This document shows, piece after piece, positions 41,894 through 54,850 of a DNA stretch of 64,000 bases. The notes under the pieces are model-generated. The model did no database searches, was not told the DNA's origin, and was given only the letters and a program-made list of their open reading frames with translations. The DNA comes from Gracilaria gracilis (lineage: Eukaryota; Rhodophyta; Florideophyceae; Gracilariales; Gracilariaceae). The stretch lies in the NCBI GenBank assembly GCA_030374805.1, contig JARGSG010000059.1, positions 310,001 through 374,000 of the forward strand, in the 5' to 3' direction. The first letter of the stretch is position 1. Each line of letters begins with the position of its first letter. The position numbers and the translations under genes are program-made.

Positions 41894-43118
41894 TCAATCA
41901 GAGTCCGACATATGGTTGTGTGCGTCACGCTTTTGGATGTAGCGTTCTTTCGTCATTAAAGCAAACTCTCTATTTTGAAAGCGCCAGTTAGCGAGCATCG
42001 CGGCAGTTTCATAAGCCACTGGAAAAAGCGATTCGTCGAATGGCCACCTACCAAGAAAGACGCAGTAACGATTGCTAATATACCCAATTCCCCATTCATT
42101 GACCATGCGCTGCGTTTTTATGTAGCGATTATAAGATGTTCGATGCAACCAATCCGTGATTTCGTTCTTCTTAAACGGCACAACCAGACTTCCATGACCA
42201 GCACAACCCATGTCGGCCAACCCATGTTGTCCTTCTGAAAGGTATTCATCAGAACAAATGTATACATTTGAACTTGTATACATGTTGCGATCACTCTCCG
42301 CTCCTTTGTCAGCTATTTCCAGACTAATAAAGTTCCCATACAAATCCCAAAACACCAGTATAGACCAGGCATGTGACTTTTTGTACCCGTCGTATGCGTG
42401 CTCTTGTTCATGTGTATCCCATGGACGCCACCTCCTGTTCTTGTTACCGTCAAAGAAAAACACGCACTTGGGAAATTCCAACATGAGGCCCTCCATATCG
42501 CTCCGTTGCTCGCTTGTCGTCCATTCAACTAACTTTGGTTCTATCGCTTTTAAGGACCTAAACAGAGCGAATAAAAATGACGGAAGTAGTTCGATACTGT
42601 CGCGGTCGATACACCGTACAAATATGCGAATCTTTCCAAACCTAGGCCCCCTTCGTTTGCCCCTCCAATTAGATCTAAAGAGAAAAACAACCTCTCTTGT
42701 GTGGCCATGCGTCTGCATCGTGGTCTCTGGGTACCTGTCCATACTCTGACCTGACATCAAAAGGCTTCTCAAGATGTTGAAGTGCAAGGTCATGGAGCTC
42801 ATCAAATTCGGATCGAGAGATGTGCACAGTTTTCTCGAACAGTGTTACATCTGGGTCCTTGTTGCGGACTGTGTCGTAGAGATTTGTAGCTGGGCGACGA
42901 CAGTAGTTAGCTTTGGTTTCAGCAAAGCTGTTTCCGCGCCCAGGGCCGCATATTGTCTCGTGATCAAGTATGTCGGCGTTTGTAGGTTCACTGCTAATTT
43001 GGGGTTGCGCATGCAGCAAAGAGCCCTGTTGCAAAAGCGTTTCTGTATGCGCATTTGTCTGGATGATCTGCGGAATTATCCAGAATGGGAGCGGGAGGTT
43101 GATGTTGTGGTTTTTCAT
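41894..43118 (-). pseudogene. Harbinger-type DDE transposase with one frameshift
   Basis: The N-terminal part (43118 to about 42690) contains LFEKTVHISRSEFDELHDLA. The rest is in another frame to 41894. Catalytic blocks are FPKCVFFFDGNKNR (first Asp), EIADKGAESDRN, GLADMGCAGHGSLVVPF (second Asp) and RMVNEWGIGYISNRY (Glu). YDGYKKSHAWSILVFWDLYG is the typical YKK-H core of the DDE_4 family. All acidic catalytic residues appear present. A single frame change near 42750 breaks the gene. Confidence 0.85.
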
Positions 43119-43274
43119 TGTTGAAGGAGCTTCCCGATGGAGTTTATGGTTTTCGGATAAGGATGAACTGTATTTTGAATGTAAGGACGTGCTCCAATCA
43201 AGGGGTTATTTCATAAGGGAGGAAACCTTAATTAAAAACCCCTAATCTTCGGATCTCCAAAGTTCCCTAATGTC

Positions 43275-43890
43275 TATTGGACAAGTGACTTCATATGTGT
43301 GACGATCCATATCAATTACACCAAATGGCGATTTTTGTCGAAACCAAACCAGCTTGGTAGCAGTCATCCTAACACTCTTAGCCTTTTAACGCACTACGTA
43401 TTGGAATATACGCAGTTTTGCCGGCCGAGATATTACACTTGCGAGCTCGATGGTCCAGGGAACCTTGCATTTTCGAAAAGCCCAGGAAGACAGAAAAACC
43501 CTCGCTTCTGTCTTTTGCATTCTTCAAGATTGTCCTTCAACATAACTACAGAGATGACGAAGATAGACTTAATTCCTACTTTGCGAGCAGAGAGGATTGG
43601 CAGAATGTTCCGTGAAGTATGGCAGGATAATAGAGAAACACTGTGAGATCGTTTTGTGAATCGTGCCGAATGTGTCTTGTAACAAAGATTTGAGCCAATC
43701 TCCGTCGTTCTTTGACCATCTCCGAAAATATTATGTTCATGTGAAAGGTGAGTTTTATTTCTACAACTTTGGTCTCAAGAGTCAACAGGGGTTTTCTAAA
43801 CGGAACTGGCAATAACTGAGCTTCACCCAAAGTTCCATTTGGTGTTTTTGATATGGATCTTCACACATATGAGGTAAGTTTTCAATTGAA
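43275..43890. repeat. Long inverted repeat pair beside the Harbinger element
   Basis: TCATATGTGTGACGATCCAT followed by ATCAATTACACCAAATGG (43291-43328) is mirrored at 43835-43872 with about three mismatches over 38 bp, and weaker matching extends outward about 15 bp. The arms enclose roughly 500 bp. This may be an old MITE or the ends of an unidentified transposon. Confidence 0.7.
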
Positions 43891-44375
43891 GTTTTTTCAG
43901 TAAATATTTTTGCTTTTCTGAATAAGTTTTCTTTCTTTTATTCTCTACTGTCTCATTTTTGATGACGGTAACGAAGGAAGTCGATTTCATGTAAACAGAG
44001 ATCGTCTTCCTTCACTTCCCACCCATTGGTCTACTTAAAACTTCTATCGCCACGCGATGGATGTTGTTTGAGGACTTTTCAGATCTCAAAAAGTGAAAAA
44101 ACTGTGCAAATATGGCTTAAAGCTAATCTTTTAATTGTTTTATGTCGGCCTCATATATTTCAACGCACTGGTCCGATATACCCTAGATCCCAACCGGCTC
44201 ATATGTTTTAAAAATGAATGAAATCATTCGTTTTGGTGCCCGTTCTTCGGTCATATGCCAACATTTCATCACATGCGGTCACCGCCTTCTGCCCAAAAAA
44301 GTCTCGATCCCGCCTCACACTCACGCTCGCATGCTTGACTTAATTCAGTAACCGGCATGCCGAAAGTACGGGTTT

Positions 44376-46056
44376 TTGCCTCGAAACAGGGCGTCAATCG
44401 ATGAGCAGTGCAACATGCTCTGCTCGAACTCCGTACCAGCAACATATCTATTCAAAAGTGCGCTAAAGTACATAACGTTATATAAGCTACATTACAACGC
44501 ATTGACAATCAAACCAGGCACCCAAAAACCACCGAAACCAAGAGGACGGCAAACTTTATTCAGCAAAAAAGAGAAAAACATCATTAAGCAGTCCGTACTT
44601 TCCTTTTTACACCAAGGCACCTTTCTTTCCCGAGATTGCTTTACAGATCTCGTACAACATTACGTTCAATCTTTACTAATGCAGCGAAAAAAAGCTGCTT
44701 TTTGTGAACGAGAGGCCTGGTGATGGCTTTGTTCGAAACTTTATCCAGCAACATCCTGATGTATGTTTGAAACGTTGATCAAGTCTAGAAAAGCCTCGAC
44801 AGTTGGCGATTTCACCTACTAACTTAGCTAAACATTATGCTCGTTTGTCCCAGATATACAGAGAATTTGGAATCTTTTCCCCAGAACAAATTTTTAACAT
44901 AGATGAAAGCAGGTTTTCTACCTTCACGGCATCACGATCACGCGCCAAAGCTATGTTTGATTCTAAAGTAAGTAGCAACTCTGTTGAGTTGAAGTCGACT
45001 GCTAATGCTCAGCATGCAACGATCATGCTTCTCGTTTCTGCCGATGGTCATGCATGGAGTCCTCTCGCTGTGTTGCCAGGAAAGCAGTCAAAGTTTCGGA
45101 AAAGAGCGAATGAAACGATAAAAACCCCGTCTAGCTTTCTTCCTCCAAATGATCATTGTGTTTACAGAGAAAAACCAGGCGTTGATAGCGATATATTTGT
45201 GCAGTGGGCAACGAAATTTGTTGAGCAAACCATTCGATTGCGACAGAAGTATAGGAATATTGTTCTCGTTCTGGGCGGGTATGGAGCTCATCAAGGTGCT
45301 ACAAATTTTCAAGGAAAACAGAATTGTTTGCGCCGGTCTGCCTGCACCCACAAGTCACAGAACGCAGCCTTTGGACTTTTCGGTTTTCTCGCCATATAAA
45401 ACAGCCTTTTGAAACAATCTCAACCGCCGCACTCTGCTTGTCGGGGATGATGCTAAGAATGACGTCTACACTGTTTGTGAGTTATTGACCAGATTGTACA
45501 ACTGCGCCGTCACTTTCCAGAACATTATCAGTGGTTTCACCGCGTGCGGGGTTTGGGATGAGACAAAACAGGGTTTAAATGCCGCAGTCATTCGCGCTAC
45601 GGACATAACAAACTGGGAGGGTGCGTCCTCCCAATCATCAGCGTTTCAGTCATACGAGAAGCTGGTATTGTCCTTCAAAGCGTCTTTAATCCTGTTACGA
45701 AGCGATGGCGATGTATTAGTTGGAATTGGAATACTACTAGTGGTTTGTTGTTGACGGATGAGGTGGTACTTACGAAGTTGGGGCAGCGAGAGCAAGGACG
45801 CCAACAAGCGGAGATGGACAGGGTCGAGAGAGTTAGGCAGGCGGAAGCTCGGAGGGTAGAAAGGGTCAATCTGCAAGCCACCCACCAGCGTCAGCGTGTT
45901 GACGCCGAACGCCAGAAGCAAGCTCACCTGGTTTGGATGAGCAAGCGGGGGGAGCGAGCCTTATCTCTGACGGCAAACCGAGCCGCTCGCCGTAACGCCG
46001 CGAGGATAAGAACTGTCTTTCAGAAAGGCGGCCACCATACCATTGTCGAAAATTGA
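44376..46056 (+). pseudogene. Pogo/Tigger-type (DDE_1) transposase, decayed
   Basis: The segments in order are helix-turn-helix-like PPKPRGRQTLFSKKEKNIIK (44540-44600), LAKHYARLSQIYREFGIFSP, FNIDESRF with the first catalytic Asp, HATIMLLVSADGHAWSPLAV, IVLVLGGYGAH where the usual Asp is Gly, LPAPTSHRTQPLDFSVFSPY (in a shifted frame), SGFTACGVWDETKQGLNAAV, and a C-terminal Gln/Arg-rich coil (REQGRQQAEMDRVERVRQAE) to 46056. Loss of the second Asp and at least three frame breaks show it is inactive. Terminal repeats were not found. Confidence 0.82.
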
Positions 46057-49000
46057 TAGTTTCTAGCCACTCTGGCACGGCGCATTTGACCCATATTTGG
46101 TCTAATGTTGAGCACTTTGAGGCTATTCAAATGCCATTTTGTGAGGCCATTATTACGGTTTTGTGAAAGCCTACACTCTGTTTTAACGCGCTAAGCGCAA
46201 TCACCCCAATATAGACAACAAAAAGCCAGACATTGACGGACAAAAGCGTCCGTTAACCTGAAAAGTTTTCATATCTTTCAAAGTGACCCATATTATAGTA
46301 CTTTATGATATCGAAGCTAAAAACTTGAGCGAACACTGAATTAGAAGTGATGTTACTGTTTTGAGTCTACTCAGCACCAGTTATACTTCATGCGTTTTCC
46401 GAAAGGCGGGAGCAGCAGCGGAAAGAGCTGTGGCCCACAATCGTACAAAGTACAACGAGCTGTGCGATCTTAGCGGTGTAGAGCTCGTCCCGTTCAGTTT
46501 TGATATCCATGGGGCTCTCGGCTCCTCAGCGTAAGCCTTTTTACGACGCATGGCTCTCCTTGCGACCGAACGGCAGGGGTCAGAGACAGGATAGCAGTAC
46601 AGAGTAAAGTCTCGCCATAGGGACAAAAATGCTGTCTGCCAATTTTGGCCCATTTTGTCATTGTGCTCTGTTTTTCATAAAACTGGGTAGTGCTTGATTA
46701 ATCTGTAAAATGCTTTTCGAGTTGTTATCATGACTGACGCTGGCGTATATGAGCCTATGTGGAGTGCCATGTACCACCGTTGCACTTGAAAGCATTGTTC
46801 GTAGTGCACTTGCATCTACTGCTGCTACAATGGCACGCGTGGGTTGTGGCAAACTCGGTTTCACTGCCATTGTACTTGAAAGGGCTGGTCGTAGTTCCTC
46901 GCATCTAACATCGTTACACTCACCGGCGCGAGTTGTGTTGGACTTACACATGCCGCAGTTACACTTACGATATTTGGTTCGTAATTCACTCAACTACATG
47001 ACTGTTGCCTTTGGGATGTTTTTAGTGCTGTAATCAAAGTTTGTAACATATCCTCGTGGTGTCGGGTCGTGAAAAAGGAATGTGGAAACGGAAGAAACTG
47101 TTCTTAAGACAGCACCTATTACAAAGAGTATGGCCGAATTAGCAGACATACAGGGCAGAAGAGAACGCAGGCAGGCTGTGACAGAAATTGATATCGATTC
47201 TCTCGTAAAAACTGTTGTCGAAAAAAGCCGTGATCACATTCAAACTCTAGTTTCCACATTCATCTCGGAGACCATGCATCGTTTGTTGGAGAACACAAAG
47301 AAGTAAATTGTGACGGACATGGAACGATGCTGTCCTTACGATGCTGTAAAAACTCGAGACTCTCCGGCTCTCGGCCACAAATGGAGACGCACTGACGTCT
47401 GAGAGGCCATCACTGGCGAGACGAAAGAGCAATAATCGATGTCAGACTGCGTCTCCAGATCCCAACGGCGGCAGTAGAGTTCAGATGAAGCGGAGAGTAA
47501 GTTCTTGGCAATTCAGAAGGCAAACCGAGTTTGTGGCAACGCTAATTGTTAGTGTCGTGCCAGCACCTTCCACGTACAGCCACAACCTCCCCCACCGTAC
47601 CCTGGCTCCGAAGCCCAATTCACTCACCAAATGTCGCTGGGACCGTCCGTGATAAGACTACCATATCTTTGCAACGCCAACAAGCTCAGACACCTAGTGC
47701 TTCCGTTACATCCTCATGCAGCGTACCAGGGCGAATGATATGCACTAGCTACGTAATGTTTTGTTGCTGGCGCTGCACGGGCGGGAAGGGGCGCGCGGAG
47801 TTGCGGCTAGCGCTGGGGAGGACGTGGTCCAGTGCGAGGGACATGGATCGTGGGAGCTGGCGCGCGGCATCTGTCGGGAGTCGGGGAAGCGGGTGGGAGA
47901 CATAGTTTTGAGCGGTGCTGTGAACGAAGGAGAAAGTGCAGATTTATTGCGAACCAACCCGTTTGGTGGCATGGCTTCGAACGTATCCTAGAGGGGGGGT
48001 ACGATCGTACACGAAAAAATGTGCTCTAACGCTCAGACGCGGCGTGGCGCCTCCGCGCACAACTGAGCATCACCACGCCTTCTTCTGAAACGGGGGTGCC
48101 TGGCACGCGCTCACTCCTGCCCCATCACAGAAACTGGTACACCACCCTCGGCCTCCCCTTCTCCGATACCACAGACCTACCAACAGCTCCGTCTTTAAGT
48201 ATCGGGCACTATGGCTGAACGGGGGTGCGGGGCGAGATTCATCACACCCGCAAGTGCATCGGCGACGCGCTCCTGCAGGTGATCGATCTCAAACCTATCG
48301 CGCCTGCCAGCGCTGCCAACGGTAGCGCACATCGCTACCAATTTCTTCTCAAAAGAACTTCACCAGCAACGGCATCAACGACAAAGATATCTCATCGCTG
48401 AGTTTAACAGCGTTGATGTCAAGGCCAACTGCGACGTTTTCGATGTTGCTACTGCAAATGCCACCATCGGTTGCTCCGCCTAGTATGTTGCGTCTGCACA
48501 GGTTGACGTTGTCGATGATGGCCAGCCCGTCTCGTTATGGAGATAAAGCAGCTTAAGGGCAGCACCATTTTTCACACGTTGGATGCGGTGTTCGCCCCAA
48601 ACTCTGACCAGCCCTCGCTCCGCCCTCACCTCCCAGCCCTTCCCCATCCTCTGCCAGTGCTGCACTTGCTCCATCATCGTCTGGCTCCTCTTCCGCTGAA
48701 CCTACTGCACCCTGTCTTCTTCTTGGTAGTCAACGGCACCCCTTCCCTGACCCTCATCCTCCACAACATCGCCATTCTAACCCTCATCCTCCACCGTACA
48801 ATTGCTACATCTTACCCCTAACCCTCTCAACCCGCTACATCAATTGCTCCGACTCCGTCGGCCTCCAGCTCAGGAGTACAATCTGCGTCAACGTCCTCAT
48901 CCGCAGCGGCACCAAGCGCCTCTCCATTTTCTTCTGCAGTGCCGCAAAGCCCTTCTCCACCCATTAGCTCGCCCTCGGCTGTTCGAACAATGTGCTCACC

Positions 49001-49191
49001 GATACCAGCGCAGACGCTGAGCTGCAATCGTGAGCTACATCAACGCTGTCCCTGAACTGAATGAATTTGCTACCGCATCAAGGTCGGGTAGCTTTGCTGA
49101 GAGTATGGACCTTGCAGTCCATGCGGTTGTGGGTTCGTACTCATCACAGATGAACGCACAACCTTCGAAGCCATACGGTGACGGCTTTTAA
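46057..49191. other. Decayed sequence without a supportable gene
   Basis: Only fragments are visible. At 46658-46993 the minus strand has a Cys-rich piece (KCNCGMCKSN). At 46776-46920 a block of about 46 bp (TTGCACTTGAAAGCATTG and TTGTACTTGAAAGGGCTG) is repeated with a spacing near 96 bp. At 47082-47306 there is a 74-codon coiled frame with a GTG start. At 48580-49010 the DNA is CT-rich and in broken frames encodes Ser/Pro-rich text, probably an old low-complexity protein. No mobile-element ends were found. Confidence 0.4.
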
Positions 49192-49575
49192 ATGGTGCAG
49201 ATCGATGAATCAAGCAGTCACTTCCACTTCTTGCGCAATGCTAACATCATTATTAGACAAATCACCGAGTATACATGGAATTTGGTAGAAGATGGTGGAG
49301 TAATCTCCAAGCAGGTTGCATTCACTTACAAGTTCGCTCTTGGTAACACCACTATGAAGCTGGCCATTGTAGACAGCTCCTGTACCACTGAAGAGCTTGA
49401 CCCAACTATATCTGTAAGTGGGTCAATCCAACAGGGCATATATTGTTACTGTTACAATGGTATCTCGACAGTCATGGGGGGTGATCCGCTTGGGCCTCCG
49501 CAGTTTGCAGCGGTCCCATCCACCTCCAACCTTGTATTCCCCAGCTTGTCCTGGCCGGTTGTGTCTTCTTCTTGA
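49192..49575 (+). CDS. Unrecognised 127-codon ORF
   Basis: ATG at 49192, open to 49575. The sequence (HFHFLRNANIIIRQITEYTW, QVAFTYKFALGNTTMKLAIV) has an amphipathic, secreted or viral-coat-like beta character, but no family is recognised. Decayed coding-like text lies upstream in other frames (EFNSVDVKANCDVFDVATAN near 48400), so this may be the last open piece of a longer dead gene. Confidence 0.25.
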   Translation: MVQIDESSSHFHFLRNANIIIRQITEYTWNLVEDGGVISKQVAFTYKFALGNTTMKLAIVDSSCTTEELDPTISVSGSIQQGIYCYCYNGISTVMGGDPLGPPQFAAVPSTSNLVFPSLSWPVVSSS

Positions 49576-49904
49576 GATGAACTCTGCAGCTGCAGTCTCG
49601 GTTTCTCCCAATGGGGGGGCACCATCTCGCGTGTGCAAAGGAAAAGATCTGTTGCTGGATACTAATAGCATGTCATGAAGTACTTTAAATCTTGCCAATG
49701 CTTTAATGGCGTTCGAAATCATACACAAGCGAACAGCAAGGAGTGCCATAGCAGCAGTGCAGTTCAGGATTTGCCAGTTACTACCTGCCGCTTCAAAGGA
49801 GCCCAATGACCAAAAGAAAGTGAAGCTAATCTCGCTCGGGTTGTATGAATTGTAAAATTACATTGCTGATGTATATCTTGTGAAGTCTGTACACGATTAT
49901 GGCG

Positions 49905-50800
49905 TTGGAAACAGACTGTATACAGAAACGATTTGGTTGAGGCCAGCCACTTTAGTTCTGTTGTTCACCAAATGAACCGCGAGACTAAGCAGCCTTCCAC
50001 GATTGTAATGATCTCCAGGAATCGTTCTCGTTAATCTACGAATCGGAGATTTTAAACCTCGCACCCCCTATTCAGCGCTCTGTCTTTCGTTTGGATAAAT
50101 TCTTTGGAGCATAAGTTCGATTGCAACGCAGCCATCTGATACATGCATGTCTCTCGTTTCGTTCAGTTTCCGGGATCTAACAAACTTCCCAGTGCGAGTG
50201 TCATTCACGAACCCGCTATCACCCAGTATAGCATATCCAGGAGGTGTACTGCAGTCGAGAGCTACTGACGGTCATTACAGTCCCGAAATGTATGCCAGTT
50301 TGCTATCGTGCCAACTCCCAGGATAATTGAAGGCTGCATGGATTATTTCTCCTTTCAAGTTCCAAACTAGAAGACTGGTGGCTTCAAGTCTTTGCATCAT
50401 GGCGTTGTAATACGCGTTTTGTGTATCAGGTTCATCAAATTCAGGGACAAGAAGCCGGGCTCCATCGCTTACACCGAATTCTCCCCGCAGCGCATACCCG
50501 TGCAGACGATTATTGCGAAGAAGTTCAGAAGACTCTCGCATCTGGGCTTCTGTCGGCCATTGAACCCGAAAGCATGGATAAGATTTATCCAAAACTACGA
50601 AACGCAACACTTCTATGCCATATTCCAACCACTGTGATACTGAAGATGGAGTGATTCCAAATATTGGGGAAAGACTGTACTCAACATCTCCGCTTTTCAT
50701 GTACTACAGCACCAGTCCCAGTAGATCTTCGGTTTCTAATAATGGCTTTCTACCTCTGTTAGTCAGCCAATGTCGGAATGGTAACCCATCATTAATTTAG
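49905..50800 (-). pseudogene. Second PIF/Harbinger-like transposase, decayed
   Basis: The minus-strand order is RGRKPLLETEDLLGLVL, a stop, YSLSPIFGITPSSVSQWLEY, VWNLKGEIIHAAFNYPGSWH then DSKLAYISGL (the N-PGS-HDS motif), TPPGYAILGDSGFVNDTRTG (second Asp), and SAE-stop-GVRGLKSPIRRLTRTIPG (Glu block), ending NNRTKVAGLNQIVSVY. Family hallmarks are clear, but the open part is only 50275-50700. It is distinct in sequence from the transposase at 41894. Confidence 0.78.
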
Positions 50801-51249
50801 GTCTCGCTCTACAAAACCATGGAAGCAAATCTCGAAAAAAGAGAGAGCGTGGGAAACTCGTTGCGATTATGAAATCTGTTTCTTCACCGCATTTGAGCAA
50901 GCGTCACCATGGAGCTGTGTACACCCGTGGATGCAGTAGCCCAATTGGAAGATAATTATTGCTTTTTGCGTACCGTTTCTTCTTTCTTATTATTCTTCCA
51001 TGCTTATGTCGTTGAATTAGTATGAAAGATTACAGTTGGAACAAGAAAACGATGTAGAGTGGGAGCGCGAAATTAAGTTTTTGTGCGTCAGGAAACATGA
51101 GTAGTATGTTGTTGTTGAAGAGTCGTTCTGTTAAGTCCAAAGTGCATGAGGAGTTCAGATTTTGAGTAATCATCATAAAAGCGGGTCAATGTACTCGCGA
51201 GTTACTTGAACTTTCAAGGCGAAGGCGTCTAGGAATTTGGTTGCGGTCT

Positions 51250-52740
51250 GGCTTACCGCGACCAAAATCTCACATCTTGGCAACAAGAGAGTGTATTTGT
51301 CCACCTCCTATTCGTTCAAAGCGCCGAACTCTAGTGATTAATAAATTCTTGGCTGGACCCAATGCTCCAAAAGATGGTACCAGAGTCTCTCCGCCAGAGA
51401 GTGCTTTAATTCGGACACATGCCTTGCTTTGCAAGCCACCCTGGAGAAACGCGAATGTACTATACCTTAAGGAGAGAATTTTACTGGCACATGATGGCCC
51501 ACCATGTCTACATCTATGTGGCAAGAAGCACGATTTCCGTGAAACCCGTGGAGGTCCAAGGAAGCAGCGTCAGTATCAAGGTAATCTCCTCGGCAGTTGG
51601 TTGGAATTTGTGGCTTTGATTTCCTCACTCCACTTCAAGAGACACCCAAAGGTAATAAGTATGTCGTTGTAATCACACACCAGTCTACGGAGCTCATGAG
51701 AGCCATCTCCCTGAAGAGCACAACCTCTATGTTACTGGCTCAAACCTTCCTGGACTACTGGGTCTACCCATACGGAGTGCCGATGTACCTACTGACGGAC
51801 AACCGATCTAATCTGGCCTCAAAGTTCTTCGTGTCGGTATTTATCATGTTAGATCTAAAGCACTATTTACCTACAGCATACCCCCCGCAAACCAGTGAGC
51901 AAGTGGGACGTGTAAAAAAACCCTCGTGGCACTTCGCCGACCCTATGTCGAAGAGCACTAGACCAATTGATCGGAGTTCGTACAGCCACCTCTGTACGCG
52001 TACAACCTACAGGTACATCGATCAACGGGAACAACTCTTTTTGATTTCGTTTTATATCGTCACTCCCATGGTACTGTACTCCAATCGGGTCCAGAAAACC
52101 AAAATGATGCAGGTACACAAACCCCGGCGCAGGTGAAGAAGGATATTCTATTTAGGCTATTTCAGACCTTGAAAGTTGCGACAGGCAAGTTAACCGAGTC
52201 CCAAAGGCAGTACAAGCACCTATACGACGAAAAAGTGAAACGCATCGTACGAGTCTACCCTGGCGACTACGTTCATGTTGTTATGGAACAGCGTGGTGCG
52301 CTGCCAACCCCCGCAGAGAAGAAGGAAGACCGGTTGGTAGAAGAGAACATAAGGTCCAAGCTACTATCAAAGTCCATGGGCCACTTCAAGGTATTGCGCG
52401 GCGATGAACATACGGTAACAGTCTTAGAGAAAGGACTCGAAAACACCATATCTATCGATCGCATCACAAACGCTCCAAGCACGGAACCCAATTCAACACC
52501 AATGGGACGTCACACTCTACCGGAAGGGAACAGCGCTAACCCATCACCAGAGCCAAATCAGCCATCTGGTGAACGGTGGGTCAGCAGTCATTGATACCAT
52601 TATCGCTCACAAACATACAACCAATGGGATTTGCTACCGTGTGCGTTTCTGAAGCTGAACAGCCTTTTACAACACGATAAAACCTCTCGGTCACATCCCC
52701 GACAACGTTCTTCTTCGGTACTGCAGAAAACGAAGCAAAA
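51250..52740 (+). mobile_element. Ty3/gypsy chromovirus fragment: integrase and chromodomain remnant
   Basis: Integrase pieces are SHPGETRMYYTLRREFYWHM (His/Cys finger region), LWLFDFLTPLQETPKGNKYV (first Asp), LDYWVYPYGVPMYLLTDNRS (second Asp), AYPPQTSEQVGR (Glu), and a C-terminal barrel LTESQRQYKHLYDEKVKRIV then VYPGDYVHVVMEQR. From 52590 a chromodomain remnant reads ICYRVRF, two stops, then GHIPDNVLLRYCRKR. Gag, protease and RT were not found to the left, so only the 3' half survives. It matches the element at the right edge of the window in opposite orientation. Confidence 0.8.
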
Positions 52741-53040
52741 CCTCACTACATGGCTCGCTTAATGCACCTGTGGTACAGCAGCCATGGGAAGGCGGGGAGG
52801 GGGGAGAAGGAGGATGGAGAAAGACTGAATAGATGAATAGTCTGCTTGCACAACTATAAAAATACAACAGATAATGAGACACAGGACCACTATATCTAGT
52901 GAAACATCACAAGAAAACTTGCATCAACATTTACCTGGAGAAGTCCACAAGGTTCGCTGGGTTATGGAGATACTGTCCGCCATGTTGGCAACCACCTTGG
53001 CCGGTAACACCAAATGAAGTTCCGTGCCGTGACGTCAGGC

Positions 53041-54850
53041 TTCAGCCATAGCCCGACCCAGGCCCCTGGTCGCTACCAATTCGTCCCCCGCCAGACCACC
53101 CCCATCCAGTGGGAGCGGTATCAAGAAGAGGACCAGGCTGACCTTGACGGGCTGGAGTGGTCGTCACCATTGAAATGACGCCATCTGATTCAGTGGCCAC
53201 GTTTGAAGTGACCAACGCGGAGGAGGTGGAAACCGTAGGCGGACGACAATAATAGACGCGATGACGCTTTTTCTGTGGTGCAACAACGACCTGATTAGAA
53301 GAACCTAAATAACCAAACGTCCTGGAACTCACCAAGGCCATAGTAGAAATATGTGAAACGCCAAAGCCGTATGGGCTAGACTACCGATGGCCACCTAAGG
53401 GTTGAGACGAACCCACCAGGGAAGAGAATGCTAAGAAAGGCTGAGGGCTAGGAGCCAGCGCAGGAGCACTGCTCTCGACTAATTGGGAGAGCGAACCAAA
53501 TTTATTCGAGACCAAATGGTATGTGTTTGTTTGGAACTGGTCGCAGAAGATACGGAGCGACTTTGTTTGGTTACAATGCTGGACCAAGGTGAGCAGGTAG
53601 CTCGTGAGTGTGTCAATGGCCTGTACAGCGATTGATGAACCAGAATGGTTTAGATGCTGGAGGCGGGTGTAGTTGAGACGCTGCAAGGCCTCCGCATTGA
53701 CCGTAAGGTGTCCTCCGTCATTTAGAACCACTGAGAAAAGCACTGGCCCTGACCAAAACCGATCAACAACGTGGCCACCAATAGGAATATTGGGTGCACC
53801 CCGACTGAGAGGTGGAGGAACCGAAGTAGACTAGGAGCTACCAGAACGGTCGGCGGCACCGCTGGGGACTCTGTGACAGACTGGGGCGCCACCATGATAA
53901 GTTCCGCGTGCCCATTTCCAGGGGCCGTGTCACCGGCCGGATGGTTAGCGAGGATTTGTTCGTTCTCTTCGGCAACCTACAGCTCGTCAGGGTTCCACGC
54001 GGCCGAGCTCAGACCTGGACTTCAATTATACTGAAGAGCGGAGACCAATAGGGCGTTTAAGCCGGCTGCCGTATATGGTGTCTCATGAACCAAATGGTCT
54101 ACACTCGGTTCCTCTCGGATGACGCCAATGAGGTGCTTTGGAAGCCGGAATACGTGACCAACAGGAGACAGGGATGGCCCTGGAAGGTATTGTGCGATGA
54201 GCTCGTGGCCCAAGTGATGCCCTTGCTGGAAGCCTGGCGAACCAGGAGAGCTTCCAGCGCGGCAAATTCGGCGATGCCAAAGGACCAAACGCTGGCAGCC
54301 AAGTCTGTGTTCTGAAATATCGAGCTTCTAAAGTAGGCCAGGGCCGAAGGGGTTGGCACATCCAAATAATGATAGACTTCGTACTGCTCCCACGAATTCG
54401 GTCTAGCCACATAGGGCTCCTGACAGACGCTCATCTCCTGTGAGAAGAACTCGATACAGTTGTACGTGTGCATAGGTCGCACGTTGAGCCATCCGCGTTG
54501 CATTCTGCTCTCGATAATCCGATCGCTGGCTTACCTTTTACGGTCCATAACCCAATTGGCATGCATGAAATAGTCGAAGCACACTATAATGGTTGTCGCT
54601 TTTTCGATATGCGACTGTATGCCAATTTGGTGGAGGCTATGAACCAATCGGCGGAAGTAGGATTCAGGATTGATTCGTGAGGACTCTGGAGGTATCAAAG
54701 ATACGAGGAAACTATAGTGAGAATCACCGTGACGAACGGAGTATGGCTTCCCTTCGCCGTGAACGTCTCATATTTGTTCTGCGCTGCTTGCGAGTCCCAC
54801 GTGGTGGACGAGGACGACTAAACGCAATTTGATTCATCCACTCTCTGTCG
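53041..54850 (-). pseudogene. Unrecognised antisense ORF downstream of chromovirus, decayed copy
   Basis: Minus-strand frames give, in order, INPESYFRRLVHSLHQIGIQ, FDYFMHANWVMDRKR, MHTYNCIEFFSQEM, LDVPTPSALAYFRSSIFQN, FRLPKHLIGVIREEPSVDHL, then NQTKSLRIFCDQFQTNTYHL (53381-53743). These match, block for block, the ORF at 59251-61153 (YDQIYWMANRDFW, HNVEFHDMP, LVPTPSIFAYHARDM, LGIQSIVRGPEFT, NLKDFIATILQEIARIL). It is convergent with the integrase at 51250-52740. No known domain recognised. Several frameshifts. Confidence 0.6.

Larger units (their letters stand above)
40443..43242. mobile_element. PIF/Harbinger DNA transposon, 2.8 kb, nearly complete
   Basis: Ends are GGGTTTTTAATTAAGG (40443-40458) and the inverted CCTTAATTAAAAACCCC (43226-43242), one base longer in the G run. 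Both flanks are TAA (40440-40442 and 43243-43245), the typical 3-bp target duplication of this superfamily. Two convergent genes are present: a basic accessory ORF on the plus strand and the DDE transposase on the minus strand, about 140 bp apart at their 3' ends. Further GGGGTTATTT/AATAAGGGAAAG-type motifs occur just inside both ends as likely subterminal repeats. Each gene has one lesion, so it is recently inactivated or nearly so. Confidence 0.88.

Noticed and set aside
47082..47306. 74-codon coiled-coil ORF
   Set aside because: It starts with GTG, has no homologue in the window, and lies in decayed DNA.
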